A stretch of DNA of 64,000 nucleotides from Colocasia esculenta (taxonomy: Eukaryota; Streptophyta; Magnoliopsida; Alismatales; Araceae), in assembly GCA_014218235.1 (NCBI GenBank), contig CM024757.1, positions 151,107,371-151,171,370 of the forward strand. Reading direction: 5' to 3'. The notes below the pieces were generated by a model. The model was not told the origin of the DNA, did not search any database, and saw only the letters and a list, made by a program, of their open reading frames with translations. The position numbers and the translations under genes are program-made. Positions 23,274 through 34,789 of the stretch are shown here, piece after piece (position 1 is the first letter of the stretch; every line of letters begins with the position of its first letter).

Positions 23274-24099
23274 ACCTGACGCAAAGAGGAGAGGTGATAG
23301 AAGAGAGGAACAAAAGCGCGTGCGGTAGAAAGACAACTGTTATTGTGGAAAGGAATTAAGAAATATGCGTCTGGAAAAAGTGACCACTATAGTGCGCACA
23401 GTTTTTTATTTTTTTAGTTATGATCTTTTATATTTGAGTTCAAAACAGATCATAGAGGGGAAAAAGATCAAATTTTACCTTGGTCGAAGATTGGACACTA
23501 AATTTAAACCCAAGATCAAACAGTCAAAATCAAAATAGTAAAAGATGGGAAAGAGTATATAAGTATGGCATTTCTCGTTTTCTTTAGTGTAGCAACTTAA
23601 TTAGATCCAATTATCACCTTGAATAAGCTTATGCCTAGAATACATAGTTCGACAGTGTGTCTAAGTGGTAAACTAAACAAATTTTGCAGAAGTAAGATAC
23701 GTAGAAAAAGGGAACTATATATAACAGTCCAGTCAAGTAAAATCACTAATAATCACAAAAATAAAACATGCACACCCAAGAAGAATAAACAATACGATTC
23801 CTTTTTTTCTTCTTTGATAGAAAAATAATACGACTCAAGGAAGCCTTGGGCAAGACCTAGAAAATTACACTAGGAGGTTTGTTCTTTTGGTGGTAATTGA
23901 CAACTATATAGGACGTGCCCGAGGACCGATTTTAATAATAAAAAAAATACTCTTATAATTGCTTGAGACATGAACCTGAAAAAGCTAGGTCTCATATCGA
24001 AGTCAGTTTCAATAGATCACATGCTGTAACGAAGTAAACTGTACAAATAAAAACTGCAACTGCTCACTAGCTAATAGGGAGATACGAGTACAACAAATT
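21728..24099. other. Unassigned intergenic sequence
   Basis: No gene is supported. The block around 22,500-23,100 is of higher GC and could be the 5' region of an unrecognised transcript, but its overlapping frames on both strands match nothing I know. Confidence 0.4.
23209..23272. repeat. Compound microsatellite (CG)n(CA)n...(GA)n
   Basis: An alternating CG stretch passes into CA repeats and, after CACGG, into about fifteen GA units. Confidence 0.95.
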
Positions 24100-25589
24100 G
24101 AGATGGAAATTAGCAATCTATCTATGGTATCCGATTCAATCCGATCGTAATCTTAATATCCTACTTATCAATTGTTCTATTATGTGTATATGTGCATATC
24201 ACTATTAATAACAAAATAAAGGACAGTTTATAGCAGAAACATGATTGATAGGTCCTCATAGGAGTAGGTAGACGGCTACAAGAATCGCTTACACAATGCC
24301 ACACTTTAAATCCGAAACTAGACGATGATGAGCCTCCGTAAGACAACGCCTAAAAGAGAACTTTCAGGGTGACCCATGGGCCTTCACTCTCCCCTTGGAC
24401 AGCACCTATACCCTCCACCAAAAATCTCACACTCACCCTTTGACATACAAGGGGTATTTATAGGGGAAGAGAAGTGGGGAGAGGTAGGAGCGGGAGCAGG
24501 GACTTTGGTCCCTTGGCCACTACCTCATATTGCCACAGACCATAGGCGGCAAGGCCCCTGCCAGTGCACCTTGTGCGCTAGCGAGGGAGCCAACGGGAGG
24601 GGGGCACATGGGCACCCAAGTGCCCTCCCGTTAGGCATGCCGCATGCGGGCATGCCCTCATGGGCAAACCGCTCAACAAGCTCCTACTTGCCCGTTTAGG
24701 GTTGACAGCCTACTTGCCCTCTCTGGGTTGACGATGCATTATAATTTTCTATGGCATTCAACATTAACGGTCATACAAAAAATAAGGCGTGCAACTACTA
24801 TGAGATTTGCCGAGTCACCAACAACTGTTCCGTTAAGTCGTCATCTTACTAACAGATCACTTAAATCTCAATATGTACCTTAGGCTCTTAATATTCACTT
24901 GATTCTGATACTCCGGATCTCTCAGTAGGTACTATCGAATTCGAAAGCGTAACACTCATGACTCTATCACCACTTAAGCAATTGAGCCTCCCAAGATATG
25001 AGTATTTAAGCATGGTGAAATAACAAGATACCTTCCCTATGCTGCACATGCCAATTCAATTTGTCTTGACTACTTTCCTAGACATGTTCCGCTAGATGGT
25101 ATCAACCATTGCCCTATGTAACATGGTAAAGTAGTGACATCAAACTTCCTCTTCATAGCACAACACTACAGGTCACTAGGGGTACATCAAGAATCACAGA
25201 CAAACATGATGCATGAGCTCATATAATAATGAAGAGAGAACTATTCATCATTCTCGTGTGCGGTCGTATATTACACGTGGTATGATTCACATGCTGCGAT
25301 ATTCTTCCATTCATATAGACTTGTCATAAATAAAAATATTATCATAACATCGCACGGATACAAGTCCAATTGTAACAAATGCAACCAACCAGAGTCTCGC
25401 AAACTAGTCGCTCTCATTTAGCACCTTTTCGCAACTCACATATCTAAATATAACAGGCTTCATGGGATTACAGCTAAAGCCACATGGTTGATCTAAACTT
25501 ATTCAAATTTCATCTTGGCCTCAACCAAGGTGGTATACTAACAAGACTCGGGATATTGTACTTGTCCCCTAGACATGTAGGATTCCACA
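24100..25589 (-). repeat. Probable 3' LTR of minus-strand Copia C (left boundary approximate)
   Basis: On the minus strand the sequence after the pol remnant runs through a purine-rich stretch to TGTGGAATCCTACATGTC, a common Copia LTR start, placing the boundary at 25,589. A canonical TATA box lies 1.1 kb further on (24,453-24,463). The far end could not be fixed because the matching 5' LTR is absent, so 24,100 is an estimate. Confidence 0.5.
24453..24463 (-). promoter_or_regulatory. TATA box in the Copia C LTR
   Basis: The minus strand reads CCCCTATAAATACCCC, a strong plant TATA context, followed by a leader free of obvious repeats. It would direct transcription leftward, in the element's own orientation. 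Confidence 0.55.
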
Positions 25590-25799
25590 ATATCAAATAC
25601 CTCATCTTTGCTCACTATCTATAAGCGCCAAAGGTAGATCACCCATGTGAGAGGGTTGATCCTAGCCTAGTGACACTCTGACAATGTATAAAATAACTAT
25701 TCGTTCACATAGATACCATTATATGATGAACAAAACTTTAATGATGTCAAAATATTGTAAATTAGTATAATTTACAAAGACCCATAGATCCACAATGGG

Positions 25800-27204
25800 T
25801 TAGTATCATTTGAACAGAACTAATCTGACGAAGCACCACTAACCCTTTTACCACTAAATCCCCAATGTAGTGGTAACGTATATCAATGTGCTTTGTTCTG
25901 CCCAGAGTTTGACAAGGTGGGGCGAATCGGTCCGATTCGCCCGAAGCGGAGCGAATCAGGGCCGCCCCGATGCATGATCCACATGGATCCGCCGCCCGGC
26001 CACGGACCGGGCGAATCGACCGGATTCGATTCGATCCGGCCTGATTCGCCGGATCCGCCACGATCCGATACGCCCCAGCCCTTAAGATTCGCCCGACGCC
26101 ATGCGAATCGAGACTGTGTAGTCTCGATTCGCAGGTGTCTCACCGCCAGCCCCTTTCTCCCCCATTTTTCCCCCTTCTCCCTCAAGGAAACCCCAAATCT
26201 ACACCCTAGGGATTTTGTATTTAGATTTATTGTATTTTGTATTTAGATTTGAGTTTGATGTTTGTACTTTTACGAGTCTCATTGTATTTTTCATTTAGAA
26301 TTGAGTGTCATGTTTGTACTTTGTACTTTGTATTCAATTTCAAATAAAATTGAATGACAATGGATGTTTGTGTAGTATTACATGGCATAAATATCATCAA
26401 TTTTACATGAAATTCTTCACAGGAGGTTTTAAACTGAGAATCAGCCAAAGAAACATCAAATCCATGTGAATCTAGCCAAACCTGGGGCTGTAGGGCAGAA
26501 CCAACACTGCTTGGGCCGGATCCACCCGAATCGACCCGATTCGATTCGATTTGGGCCGAATCGGATCGCATCAGGGCGAATCCGATTCGCCCCGAATCGG
26601 CGCTCCAGCAAACCATGGTTCTGCCATGAAATTTGGGATCTTTGGCGAAGGTCAATGCTGAAGTATTGTCTAAATATAGTAGTATATCCTCATTCTAATG
26701 AGGTGTAATCACCAAACATTGCAACAAATTTTGCAGCCAGACAGCCTCTTGACTAGCGGCAGAACAAACAACATATTTAGCCTCCATTGTGGATAGGGCA
26801 ATGCAAGACTGCTTCTTGCTACACCACGAGATAGCTCCACCAGCCAACAGGAGCACAAAGTCTAAAGTGGACTTCCGTTCATCTCTGTCACCAGCCCAAT
26901 CCACATCACTATAGCCGATAAGTTTCAAGTTGCCACGTTTATAGCATAGTGCATAATCTGACGTCCCTAGCAAATACTGTAATATCCTTTTAACAACTTT
27001 CCAATGCGTGAGACCAAAGTTATTTTGGTAACGACTAACTAAACCCATTGCGAAGCTAATGCCTGGCCGAGTACACAACATAACATACATTAGACTTGCA
27101 ATTGCAGCGACATATGGCACTCTAGACATACTTTCTATTTCTTCTTTACTCTTGGGGCATTAATAAGTACTAAGGACACATCCTTGATCACATGGAGTAT
27201 CAAT
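25800..27204 (-). pseudogene. Copia C pol remnant: end of reverse transcriptase and RNase H
   Basis: The minus strand encodes the connection of Copia reverse transcriptase to RNase H, from MSRVPYVAAIASLMY at 27,129 through GYSDVDWAGDRDERKST (RNase H first acidic site) and ALSTMEAKYV (second). It continues through LYLDNTSALTFAKDP at about 26,640-26,690. The frame then breaks at a hAT insertion (25,903-26,617) and resumes as KHIDIRYHYIGDLVVKG at about 25,840-25,894. A stop or frameshift lies near 26,696, so there are lesions besides the insertion. The upstream part is cut off at 27,205 by a gypsy LTR fragment. gag, protease, integrase and most of the polymerase are absent from the window. Confidence 0.88.
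25903..26617. mobile_element. hAT-like element, 715 bp, inserted in the Copia C RNase H region
   Basis: The 8-mer GTTCTGCC is exact on both sides (25,895-25,902 and 26,618-26,625), and removing the element and one copy rejoins the Copia RNase H frame. Ends read CAGAGTTTGACAAGG and, on the other strand, CATGGTTTGCTGGAG, loosely inverted. Both ends hold clusters of CGAATCGG and its complement, the hallmark shared with the MITE at 10,908. The centre (26,150-26,480) is plain AT-rich sequence without a transposase. Confidence 0.88.
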
Positions 27205-27206
27205 GT

Positions 27207-27545
27207 TGTAACGCCCCGATGCAGAATATCGGAGCGATAAACAGTTAAATAAATAGTATAGAGCGAGAATTAGAAATCAAACCATTGCACATATTGGAAT
27301 AATGCCAAATGAACCATCTTTATTGATAAATCTACTAAATGCTATTACATTCACCAATTCAGAGCCACAACTATGGGCCCAAAGTACTTTATTCAAATAA
27401 AAACAACATACTAACTATCTACTAAGACGATTGGTTGATGAAACAACTGGTTACTCTTGCTCATCCCCATCCTCGTGCATGTGGTAGTTCCCATCAGACT
27501 CACCTGAAACACACATAACAAATAGCACACGATGAGCGATAACGC
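27207..27545 (-). repeat. Truncated gypsy-type LTR fragment related to TR-GAG-2
   Basis: The plus strand begins TGTAACGCCCCGATGC and continues with phrases parallel to the start of the LTR at 54,798: ATTACATTCACCAATTCAGAGCC, ACCTGAAACACACATAACAAATA, and GATGAGCGATAACGC against GGGTGAGCGTTAACGC. It is therefore the terminal part of a minus-strand LTR of the same broad family. It is broken at its right side by the SINE/LINE sequences and at its left abuts Copia C pol. Confidence 0.75.
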
Positions 27546-27651
27546 TTTTTTTTTTTAATTATAAATGGTCCTCAGGGCTACAATCTGGGAGAGTGCACCC
27601 TCCCCCAGGGGGGGAGAATGAAACCACTCCACCAGGAAGAGCACCTGGGCC
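27546..27651 (-). mobile_element. SINE/LINE-tail retroposon, minus strand
   Basis: On the plus strand an 11-base T run is followed by the complement of a body containing GAGGGTGCACTCTCCCAG, parallel to the retroposon at 637-728 (TGGAGTG..., GGTGCACTCTCC, then a T-rich tail before the A run). No target duplication was found, so it may have inserted together with, or been cut by, the neighbouring LINE. Confidence 0.55.
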
Positions 27652-27659
27652 AAAAAATA

Positions 27660-28248
27660 TTAATAATAGGAATATAGATTACAACGGCAATGGAGGTGTT
27701 CCCAGTTAGACCAGCCTAACACTTGGAAGGCCAGATCTGTCCAGCACTATCGGCCCCTTACAAGAAAAAGGCAACCTTTGAGTCCCCCAAAAGACGTCAT
27801 TTTGCATGGATGGTTTGCTAGCTTGTCCGCCACCTGATCGGTCTTCTCCGGCACCGGCGACGGAGGAGGCTGAGGGGGAAGGGAGAGATTCCCTTAAAGA
27901 TTCTACAACTAATTTCACAAAACCCTCCGATGAAGTTTTAGAAAGGGTTTCTATCATTGCTGCTAATGAAAGTATCTTCATGCCGGTCTCAGATCTTTTG
28001 ATAGATTCAAGCACTCAAAAGAGGGCAAGAGCCAGGACGAGATCTCAAGCCAAGGCTGCAGTTGGCTCATCGGGGTACTCTTCCTCATGAATGGTTCTAT
28101 GCTTTACTGGAACATTAGAGGCATTCCTAATTCTTCCTCTAGGAATGCACTTCGAAGGTATGTTAGGAAGTGTGGCGTAGATTTTGTGGCTATTGTTGAG
28201 CCGATGGTTTCTTTGGGCCATGCATCTACCATGTGCAAGTCAATAAAT
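27660..28248 (+). pseudogene. LINE fragment: end of ORF1 and start of ORF2 endonuclease
   Basis: An acidic, Ser/Pro-rich frame (ATG-initiated at 27,806, ending at 28,090, open further upstream) has the character of a plant L1-type ORF1 C-terminus. ORF2 starts at 28,088, overlapping it. Within its first residues it has LYWNIRGIPN, then RNALRRYVRK, then FVAIVEPMVS. This is the opening of the APE-type endonuclease of plant LINEs, where N and E are metal-site residues. After about 54 codons ORF2 is cut by insertion of TR-GAG-1 at 28,249. The rest of ORF2 should lie beyond the nest and is not in the window. Confidence 0.88.
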
Positions 28249-31200
28249 GTAGCACCTTGAGCATTTCAGTAATTGAAAATTTGAGATAAATAGAAAATAT
28301 GACCACTTAATAATTTAAAACTAGTTAAATACGTACACACCATTATCCCAGATGTAAAAACACATCTAAAATTTTTGTAAAAATCATAATTAGAATTTAA
28401 ATATTATTCTCTAGTGACCCATAAAGAAATTTGGGCCAATAAAAATCTTTTGGATTGAGTTTAAGAATTATTGTGACTTATTATCGTAATTAAGGAATAA
28501 GTCAAAAAAACATTATCACATATACATAAAGGGGTCATAAATTAAAATAAAAATTATGAATGAACTTCAAACATTGGGTATTGACAACCCAATGAAAGAA
28601 TCAGGCCATAATATATATTTTGGGCCACAAATAAATTCAAGTAGAAAAATAACCCCAAAATTTGAAAATCTTAACTAATCAAGATTAAAAGGTTAAATAC
28701 TCATCCAATACATACTTATTGGACTTCAAATTTAGCCCAATTCGTGGTTACAACCTAAAATAAGTTTCTATATCAATTCCATCATGAATTGGGGAGAGAA
28801 ATCTCCAATTTGAGGAAGGATACACCCAAATTCATCTATAAAAGTTTCCTAATCCAATTAGGCAACTAAAGACCCCTCTCTCTATAAATAAAGTCTCTCT
28901 CTCTCATGAGACGACCCCTAGGGTTATTGGAGGCATGCTTGGAGGTTATGGTGGCTGGAGATCTCGAGGAGAAGGCTGGAGCAAGGAGAACCTCATGCTC
29001 TTCCCAACTCGGATCTAAAGTGACCGTCACACAAGAGTCAAATTGATCATCACCAAAGGTTAGTGAAATCTCAATCAAATCAAGAAAATAATATACCCAT
29101 AGAAATCCCTTCAAGTCTACTTTTAGATGAAACTATTTTGCCCAATTTGAACGCAGTGTGCTGGACGTATTAAGAAGATCTTTGCACTACTACCAAAACT
29201 AAGGTTTTCGGGGAGCACGACTTTCTTTCACCTAAAAGGTAGGTCATCTCCATGCCAAACTCTAATTAAACTCGTCCATGCTTGCATACATATGTATAGA
29301 TCATGTTCTTAGTGTTTTCCCCAATTTTTATCTTGAGAGTTTCACGAATTAAATCTTGCATGATCTTGATGTTGTACTATCGTGATTTAACCTAGACTTG
29401 TCTTACGAGTTCCATACCTTTTTGTGGAGTCGTTTTTGGCCAAGTGTTAAACATAGAACTTGTTACCCTATGAATCTACTTTCATTTGGCACTAGGTTCT
29501 CCAATTTTCATTGACTGTACTGAGAGTATGAGCCCAAACATGAACACTGTGTCAGAATCACATAGTCAGTCACAATATGTTTTATTACCCAGACAAACAA
29601 CCTTTGTTTCTCGATTATTTTCTACTGTACAAATTATTAGAAGTAATCTAACTAAAAAAGGTGGTTTCACACGATTTGGATCACCCTAGCATTTGTTTTG
29701 ATTTTTCAAACCCACAGGTGTTAAACCCAATCAAAGTCGGAGTTGGAAATAGGTAGAAAAAGCAACCCAAACATCATATTCAGGTGGCAACACGTCGACA
29801 CGTCGCTACCAGAACGAGACAACATCATGGTCGTGACCCATACCAAAAATCAGACAGTTTCTTGGTCTTCTTCAGAAGGCGACAAGATGATGGTCGCCTT
29901 CATGTGAAGGCGAAGACAATGTATCGCCTTCTGCCTATGTCCACTTAATCGGCCATAACGTTTTCTATAGACCTCGGATTGATGAGCCGTTTTCTTTGAT
30001 GGATTCCTCATTCAAAGGGATTCAATATGGTATATTCATATGTGATATTTGAATAAAAAATCAATGAGTTATGACCTAAGGAAGTGAAGGGATGGGACTA
30101 CATTTGCCTTCTAAGGGGCATACATCTTGATTTTCGTCGTTTTGTGTCGTTCCTTGCATGTGTGAGTTTGATCTATTCTAGAAAGGTTCTAGAAAGTCTT
30201 ATCATGCATTTAGCAACCCATATCAAAGTTAAAACATGTTTACATAATTTTTAATTGATCTTAAGTACATGATCATGCTCTCTACCTGCCGATTATTCAC
30301 GTTCTTGCCTTGTTACCGAACTTGCTAAACATACAATGATACTTGCTAAAATTAGTCATGCATGATTAGTGTTTCCTGATTTAGCACTCATGATACTTTC
30401 CAAGAATGGAGTTTCCATAAATGAAGTTTCTATAACTAGAGTTTCCATAATCAGATTCACACACGCACTGGAGCGATTCTCACGCGCGGCATGCGCATAC
30501 ACTCTAGCACGATAGGAAATCCCCTTCTTGGCTTGTGGTGAACTCTCCGTCGGATATTCCTTCTGCCAAACTAGTGACCCCTTGACCAAGGCCTCCGTAA
30601 GTCTCCTCTGACCATGGATTCCCACATGGCCGACGAGCAGGTTGTACCAATGAAGTACCCAGAAGTTAGTGTGCATGTATCTCTTCTCTTTTGGCATTCT
30701 TGACGAGATCTTTCTCTTCTCATCTTGACTTTATCGGAGTGATCGATCGAGTATAACACATGAAACCAAGTTATTAAAGATAGAATCTATGTAAATGTGT
30801 CGTTATGCTTCCGGATTGAACTCTTGACTTGATATTCCTAACGCACCCTTGATCTCTATATCATTATTGACATGACACTCTTGATAATCATTACTATTGA
30901 CATGATAGTCCTGAACTTTCTCGACCAGTCTATCCTTATTGACACACATTGCCTTCTTGTGATACGTTTTTGAAGTACATAAATGATATTGGAGTCATGG
31001 ACTCAAAACGCGTTCTTGTCACCCATGAGTCGACGGGCTCATTGGGACACATGCCAGTGTTGCGCAATACGAACCTGACTGAGGGCCCGTATCTGGTCCT
31101 GGAGATTCTGGCAAAGTCCTGTTACCTATGGGTGTGATTGTCAGATTCACCCTCGACAAGGTCTTGTTTACCCCAAGGTGTTGATTGCCCAGTTTTCCCA

Positions 31201-32096
31201 AAGATGTTCATTACCCCAGGAGTTGATTGTTAGGTTGATCCCCTAACAAAGTCGTGTGCCTGGCATGGTGCAGAATCATGATTGGTGCTTGGCATGGCAC
31301 GTACTTGTTATACGTGATAAACTTACTTGCTTGTTACCTGCTACTATGTGCTGGTCCTTAACCTGAGTGGCTGAAGGACGTACTTGCATGAGGCACCAGT
31401 AGATCCTGCATGATATTCTTGTGGAGTGCTCCGAGTGGGTTACTCAAAATGCTTGCTAGTGAAATGGCCATCTTGTTACATGCTATCTTGCTCTTGTTCA
31501 GGAAGTTACCATCTTGCTAGATCATTGTTCACAATATCTTGAACTCTTGAATACAACCTTGTTGCTAGATTAATCATTACAATCTCTTGATCATACTATC
31601 TTGCATGATACACTGTACACGTGTTACTATTGACGTTTTAATTGTATTGTACATATCATGTTCATACCTTCTACCTTTTAAAATGTAAATACTTACATCA
31701 TTGCTGAAAGATGTAAATCCTACTGGGCGAGTGCGCTCATACCTGCTCTCTTTAACATTTCAGGTAGTGAAGGTAAAGCTAAATGATGGGACTTGTGCGC
31801 CGAGCGTGGAGTACACTTAGAGAGTCCATTCCTATTTTTTATTTAGATTGGTCATTAATGTAATTTTCCCCCTTTCTTTGAGAGATAGATAGATTGGTGA
31901 GCAATGAGTGTTTCATTTGACATTGGAGGTTGTAATATTCGTTTTGATAAATAAAGGAAGAAAAATTGATTATTGCATTGTGGGCCCTATTTGTAATAGC
32001 TATTGGTCTATAGCTTCTGAATGCTGGCTTGTTCGTCGCGTCTCCTAATTTATTCCGCTGTTAAAATAAAAATTGGGGGCATGATAGAGTGGTATC
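28249..32096 (+). repeat. 5' LTR of TR-GAG-1, 3.85 kb
   Basis: It starts TGTAGCACC and ends GGGGGCATGATA just before the primer site, so the terminal CA has changed to TA. TR-GAG-2 shows the same terminal change. It contains a TATA box at 28,882-28,890 and a potential splice donor AAAG|GTTAGTG near 29,058. There is also a patch rich in GGCGAC/GTCGCC (about 29,790-29,940) that can fold on itself. Confidence 0.9.
28882..28890 (+). promoter_or_regulatory. TATA box in the TR-GAG-1 5' LTR
   Basis: CTATAAATA is followed by a CT-rich initiator-like stretch. The same box is present in the 3' LTR copy at 34,248-34,255. Confidence 0.65.
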
Positions 32097-32353
32097 AGAG
32101 CCTAGGATTTCTAAAGTCCTAGGATATATTAGAAGCTATGTTATGACCCTACGTTAAAGGATTATGTTGTGAGGATCTAAGTTCCTACGCTATTTATGTC
32201 TAACACTAAGCTAGGTCTCTTGTTAGTACCTAGTGAGATGGGTAGAGCCCGTGGTTAGAATAGTTCAAAAGTTAATAAATTCATATTCACAAAGAATAAC
32301 TTAGACTATAACTAACTATTAATCTTCTCTCAGGATCCTAAACATTCTTGGAG

Positions 32354-33307
32354 ATGGCAGCCAGGCGTGGCCAATGGCGCAATATGCATAACACAATGCA
32401 TGAGTTGGTGCAGGCCTTGCAACAAGTCGCACAAGGTGGAGCTCATGTCAGGGCAGGAGAGTTACATAGGAATTTTCGAGGAATGGATCCTCCTAAGTTT
32501 GATGGATCTCCTGACCCCGAGGAGGCTGAAAACTGGATGCAAGATATGGAACAGATGTTCAATGTAATGCAGTGCACGGACTAAGAGAGGGTCATATTGG
32601 CCACTTTTCAACTAGAACGCGATGCAAGGGCCTGGTGGGAGGCCACCAAAGCTACATTGCCTGATACTCCTACTACTTGGGCTGAATTCATAGAACACTT
32701 CAACAATAAATATTTCTCTGAAAGGGTTCGTGAGAAGAAAGCTGTGGAATTCGCTGCTCTTAAACAGGAAGGATCATCAGTGGCAGAGTATGAAGCCCAA
32801 TTTGCTAGGTTGTCCCGCTATGCACCACACCTAGTCGGGACAGAGAAGATGAAAGCAAAAAGATTCCTAAATGGATTAAATCCAGCATTTATTCCCCTAT
32901 TGGCATCAATGGACATTCAAGTTTACAACAAGATGGTGAAACGAGCTCAATTAGTAGAAGATGCCATAGAGATGACCAAAGGAGATAATGGAAAGTCCAC
33001 CCCAATGAAAGGGCAGAACATTGACTCCAAGGGTTATCAACCCAAAAGCCCTAAGAAGAGATTAAATAAAGACAAGGGTCACTTAAAGAATAAAATGCCT
33101 AAGAGAGGAGACCAACTACATGACACAATCCTACCATTCAAGGAGAATTGTTGACATTGTAGTCGAACGGAACATAAGGCTGAGGAGTGTTGGAGAAAGA
33201 TGGGGGCTTGTCTACGATGCGGAAGTATGAGCCACCAGATCAGTGGTTGCTCTCAATTGAAGAATAAGGGATCTCAACATCAAGGCTGGCTTCAAGCAAC
33301 AATATGA
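32354..33307 (+). pseudogene. TR-GAG-1 gag, one frame with two internal stops
   Basis: From ATG at 32,354 the frame runs through FRGMDPPKFDGSPDPEEAE and then the gypsy-type Retrotrans_gag core with ARAWWEATKA, WAEFIEHFNNKYF and EGSSVAEYEAQFARL. A basic linker follows, then two CCHC zinc knuckles. The second knuckle, CLRCGSMSHQISGC, is intact. A TAA stop interrupts codon 77 (32,582), and a TGA stop falls inside the first knuckle (33,152), between its first two cysteines. Everything stays in one frame, so only these two codons break it. About 318 codons, a usual size for gypsy gag. Structural role: packaging of element RNA into particles. Confidence 0.9.
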
Positions 33308-33613
33308 AAGGAATGCTCTTGGAAGAATAGAAGGGGCAGAGCGACATGAGGTAGATCTACTCACATTGACATCACAAGCATCATGTAATCTTGGTGCTTC
33401 TTCTAAATCTCCTCGCTAGTATCATCTTCTCCTATTGATCAAGTCATAATTAATAAGAATTAATATATTCATACCAATACAATAACCTCGAAGTAATCTA
33501 CTTGAAAATTTTCCTCTACATGCGTAATCTTAAGTGGGGGAGATTCAACGCAGTTTAGAAAGAAGAAATTGTCCTATGAATTTGGGGACCAAATTCCTTT
33601 AAGTGGGGGAGGA

Positions 33614-34591
33614 TGTAGCACCCCGAGCATTTCAGTAATTGAAAATTGAGATAAATAGAAAATATGACCACTTAATAATTTAAAACTACTTAAATACGTA
33701 CACACCATTATCCCAGATGTAAAAACACATCTAAAATTTTTGTAAAAATCATAGTTAGAATTTAAATATTATTCTCTAGTGACCCATAAAGAAATTTGGG
33801 CCAATAAAAATCTTTTGGATTGAGTTTAAGAATTATTGCGACTTATTATCGTAATTAAGGAATAAGTCGAAAAACCATTATCACATATACATAAAGGGGT
33901 CATAAATTAAAATAAAAATTATGAATGGAATTCAAACATTGGGTATTGACAACCCAATGAAAGAATCGGGCCATAATATATATTTTGGGTCACAAATAAA
34001 TTCAAGTAGAAAAATAACATCGAAATTTGAAAATCTTAACTAATCAAGATTAAAAGGTTAAATACTCATCCAATACATACTTATTGGACTTCAAATTGAG
34101 CCCAATTCATGGTTACAACCTAAAATAAGTTTCTATATCAATTCCATCATGAATTGGGGAGAGAAATCTCCAATTTGAGGAAGGATACACCCAAATTCAT
34201 CCCTAAAAGTTTCCTAATCCAATTAGGCAACTAAAGACCCCTCTCTCTATAAATAAAGCGTCTCTCTCCCATGGGATGACCCCTAGGGTTATTGGAGGCA
34301 TGCTTGGAGGCTATGGTGGCTGGAGATCTCGAGGAGAAGGCTGGAGTAAGGAGAACCTCATGCTCTTCCCAACTCTGATCTACAGCGACCTGCACACAAG
34401 AGTCAGATTGATCATCACCAAAGGTTAGTGAAATCTCAATCAAATCAAGCAAATAATATACCCATAGAAATCCCTTCAAGTCTACTTTTAGATGAAACTA
34501 TTTTGCCCATTTTGAACGCAGTGTGCTGGAAGTATTAAGAAGATCTTTGCACTACTACCAAAACTAGGGTTTTCGGGGAGCATGACTTTCT
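33614..34591 (+). repeat. Truncated 3' LTR of TR-GAG-1
   Basis: It matches 28,249-29,236 closely and stops at GACTTTCT, where Copia A begins. In the 5' LTR the same place continues TTCACCTAAAAGG. That continuation was not found elsewhere in the window. Confidence 0.9.
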
Positions 34592-34789
34592 TGATGATCA
34601 GTTCATCCCCATATAATTTCATGAATTATATATATATTTTGGTGATTAACAAAACTTCAATAAAGTGTCATCTAACAAGTTTTCATGAAGCTTAGGCACA
34701 TGAGGTAAATCAGGCGAAATCAAGAAAATATGTAAGTATTTCTTACACTGTAGCATTTAAAGTATAGAGCAGAAAATTTCTCCAAGTAC

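Larger units (their letters stand above)
28249..34591 (+). mobile_element. TR-GAG-1: gag-only LTR retrotransposon (3' LTR truncated by Copia A)
   Basis: A 3,848-bp 5' LTR, a 1.5-kb internal region with only gag, and the first 978 bp of the 3' LTR are present. Primer site TGGTATCAGAGCC begins at 32,100 and polypurine tract AAGTGGGGGAGGA at 33,601-33,613. There is no protease, polymerase or integrase between gag and the tract, and the spacing leaves no room for them. This is the layout described for plant TR-GAG elements (terminal repeats plus GAG). The expected 5' target copy is ATAAA (28,244-28,248); its partner is off the window. Confidence 0.88.

Noticed and set aside
28866..29114. Minus-strand ORF of 82 codons, repeated at 34,231-34,479
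   Set aside because: It recurs only because both copies lie in the two LTRs of TR-GAG-1. It runs antisense to the element's promoter region.
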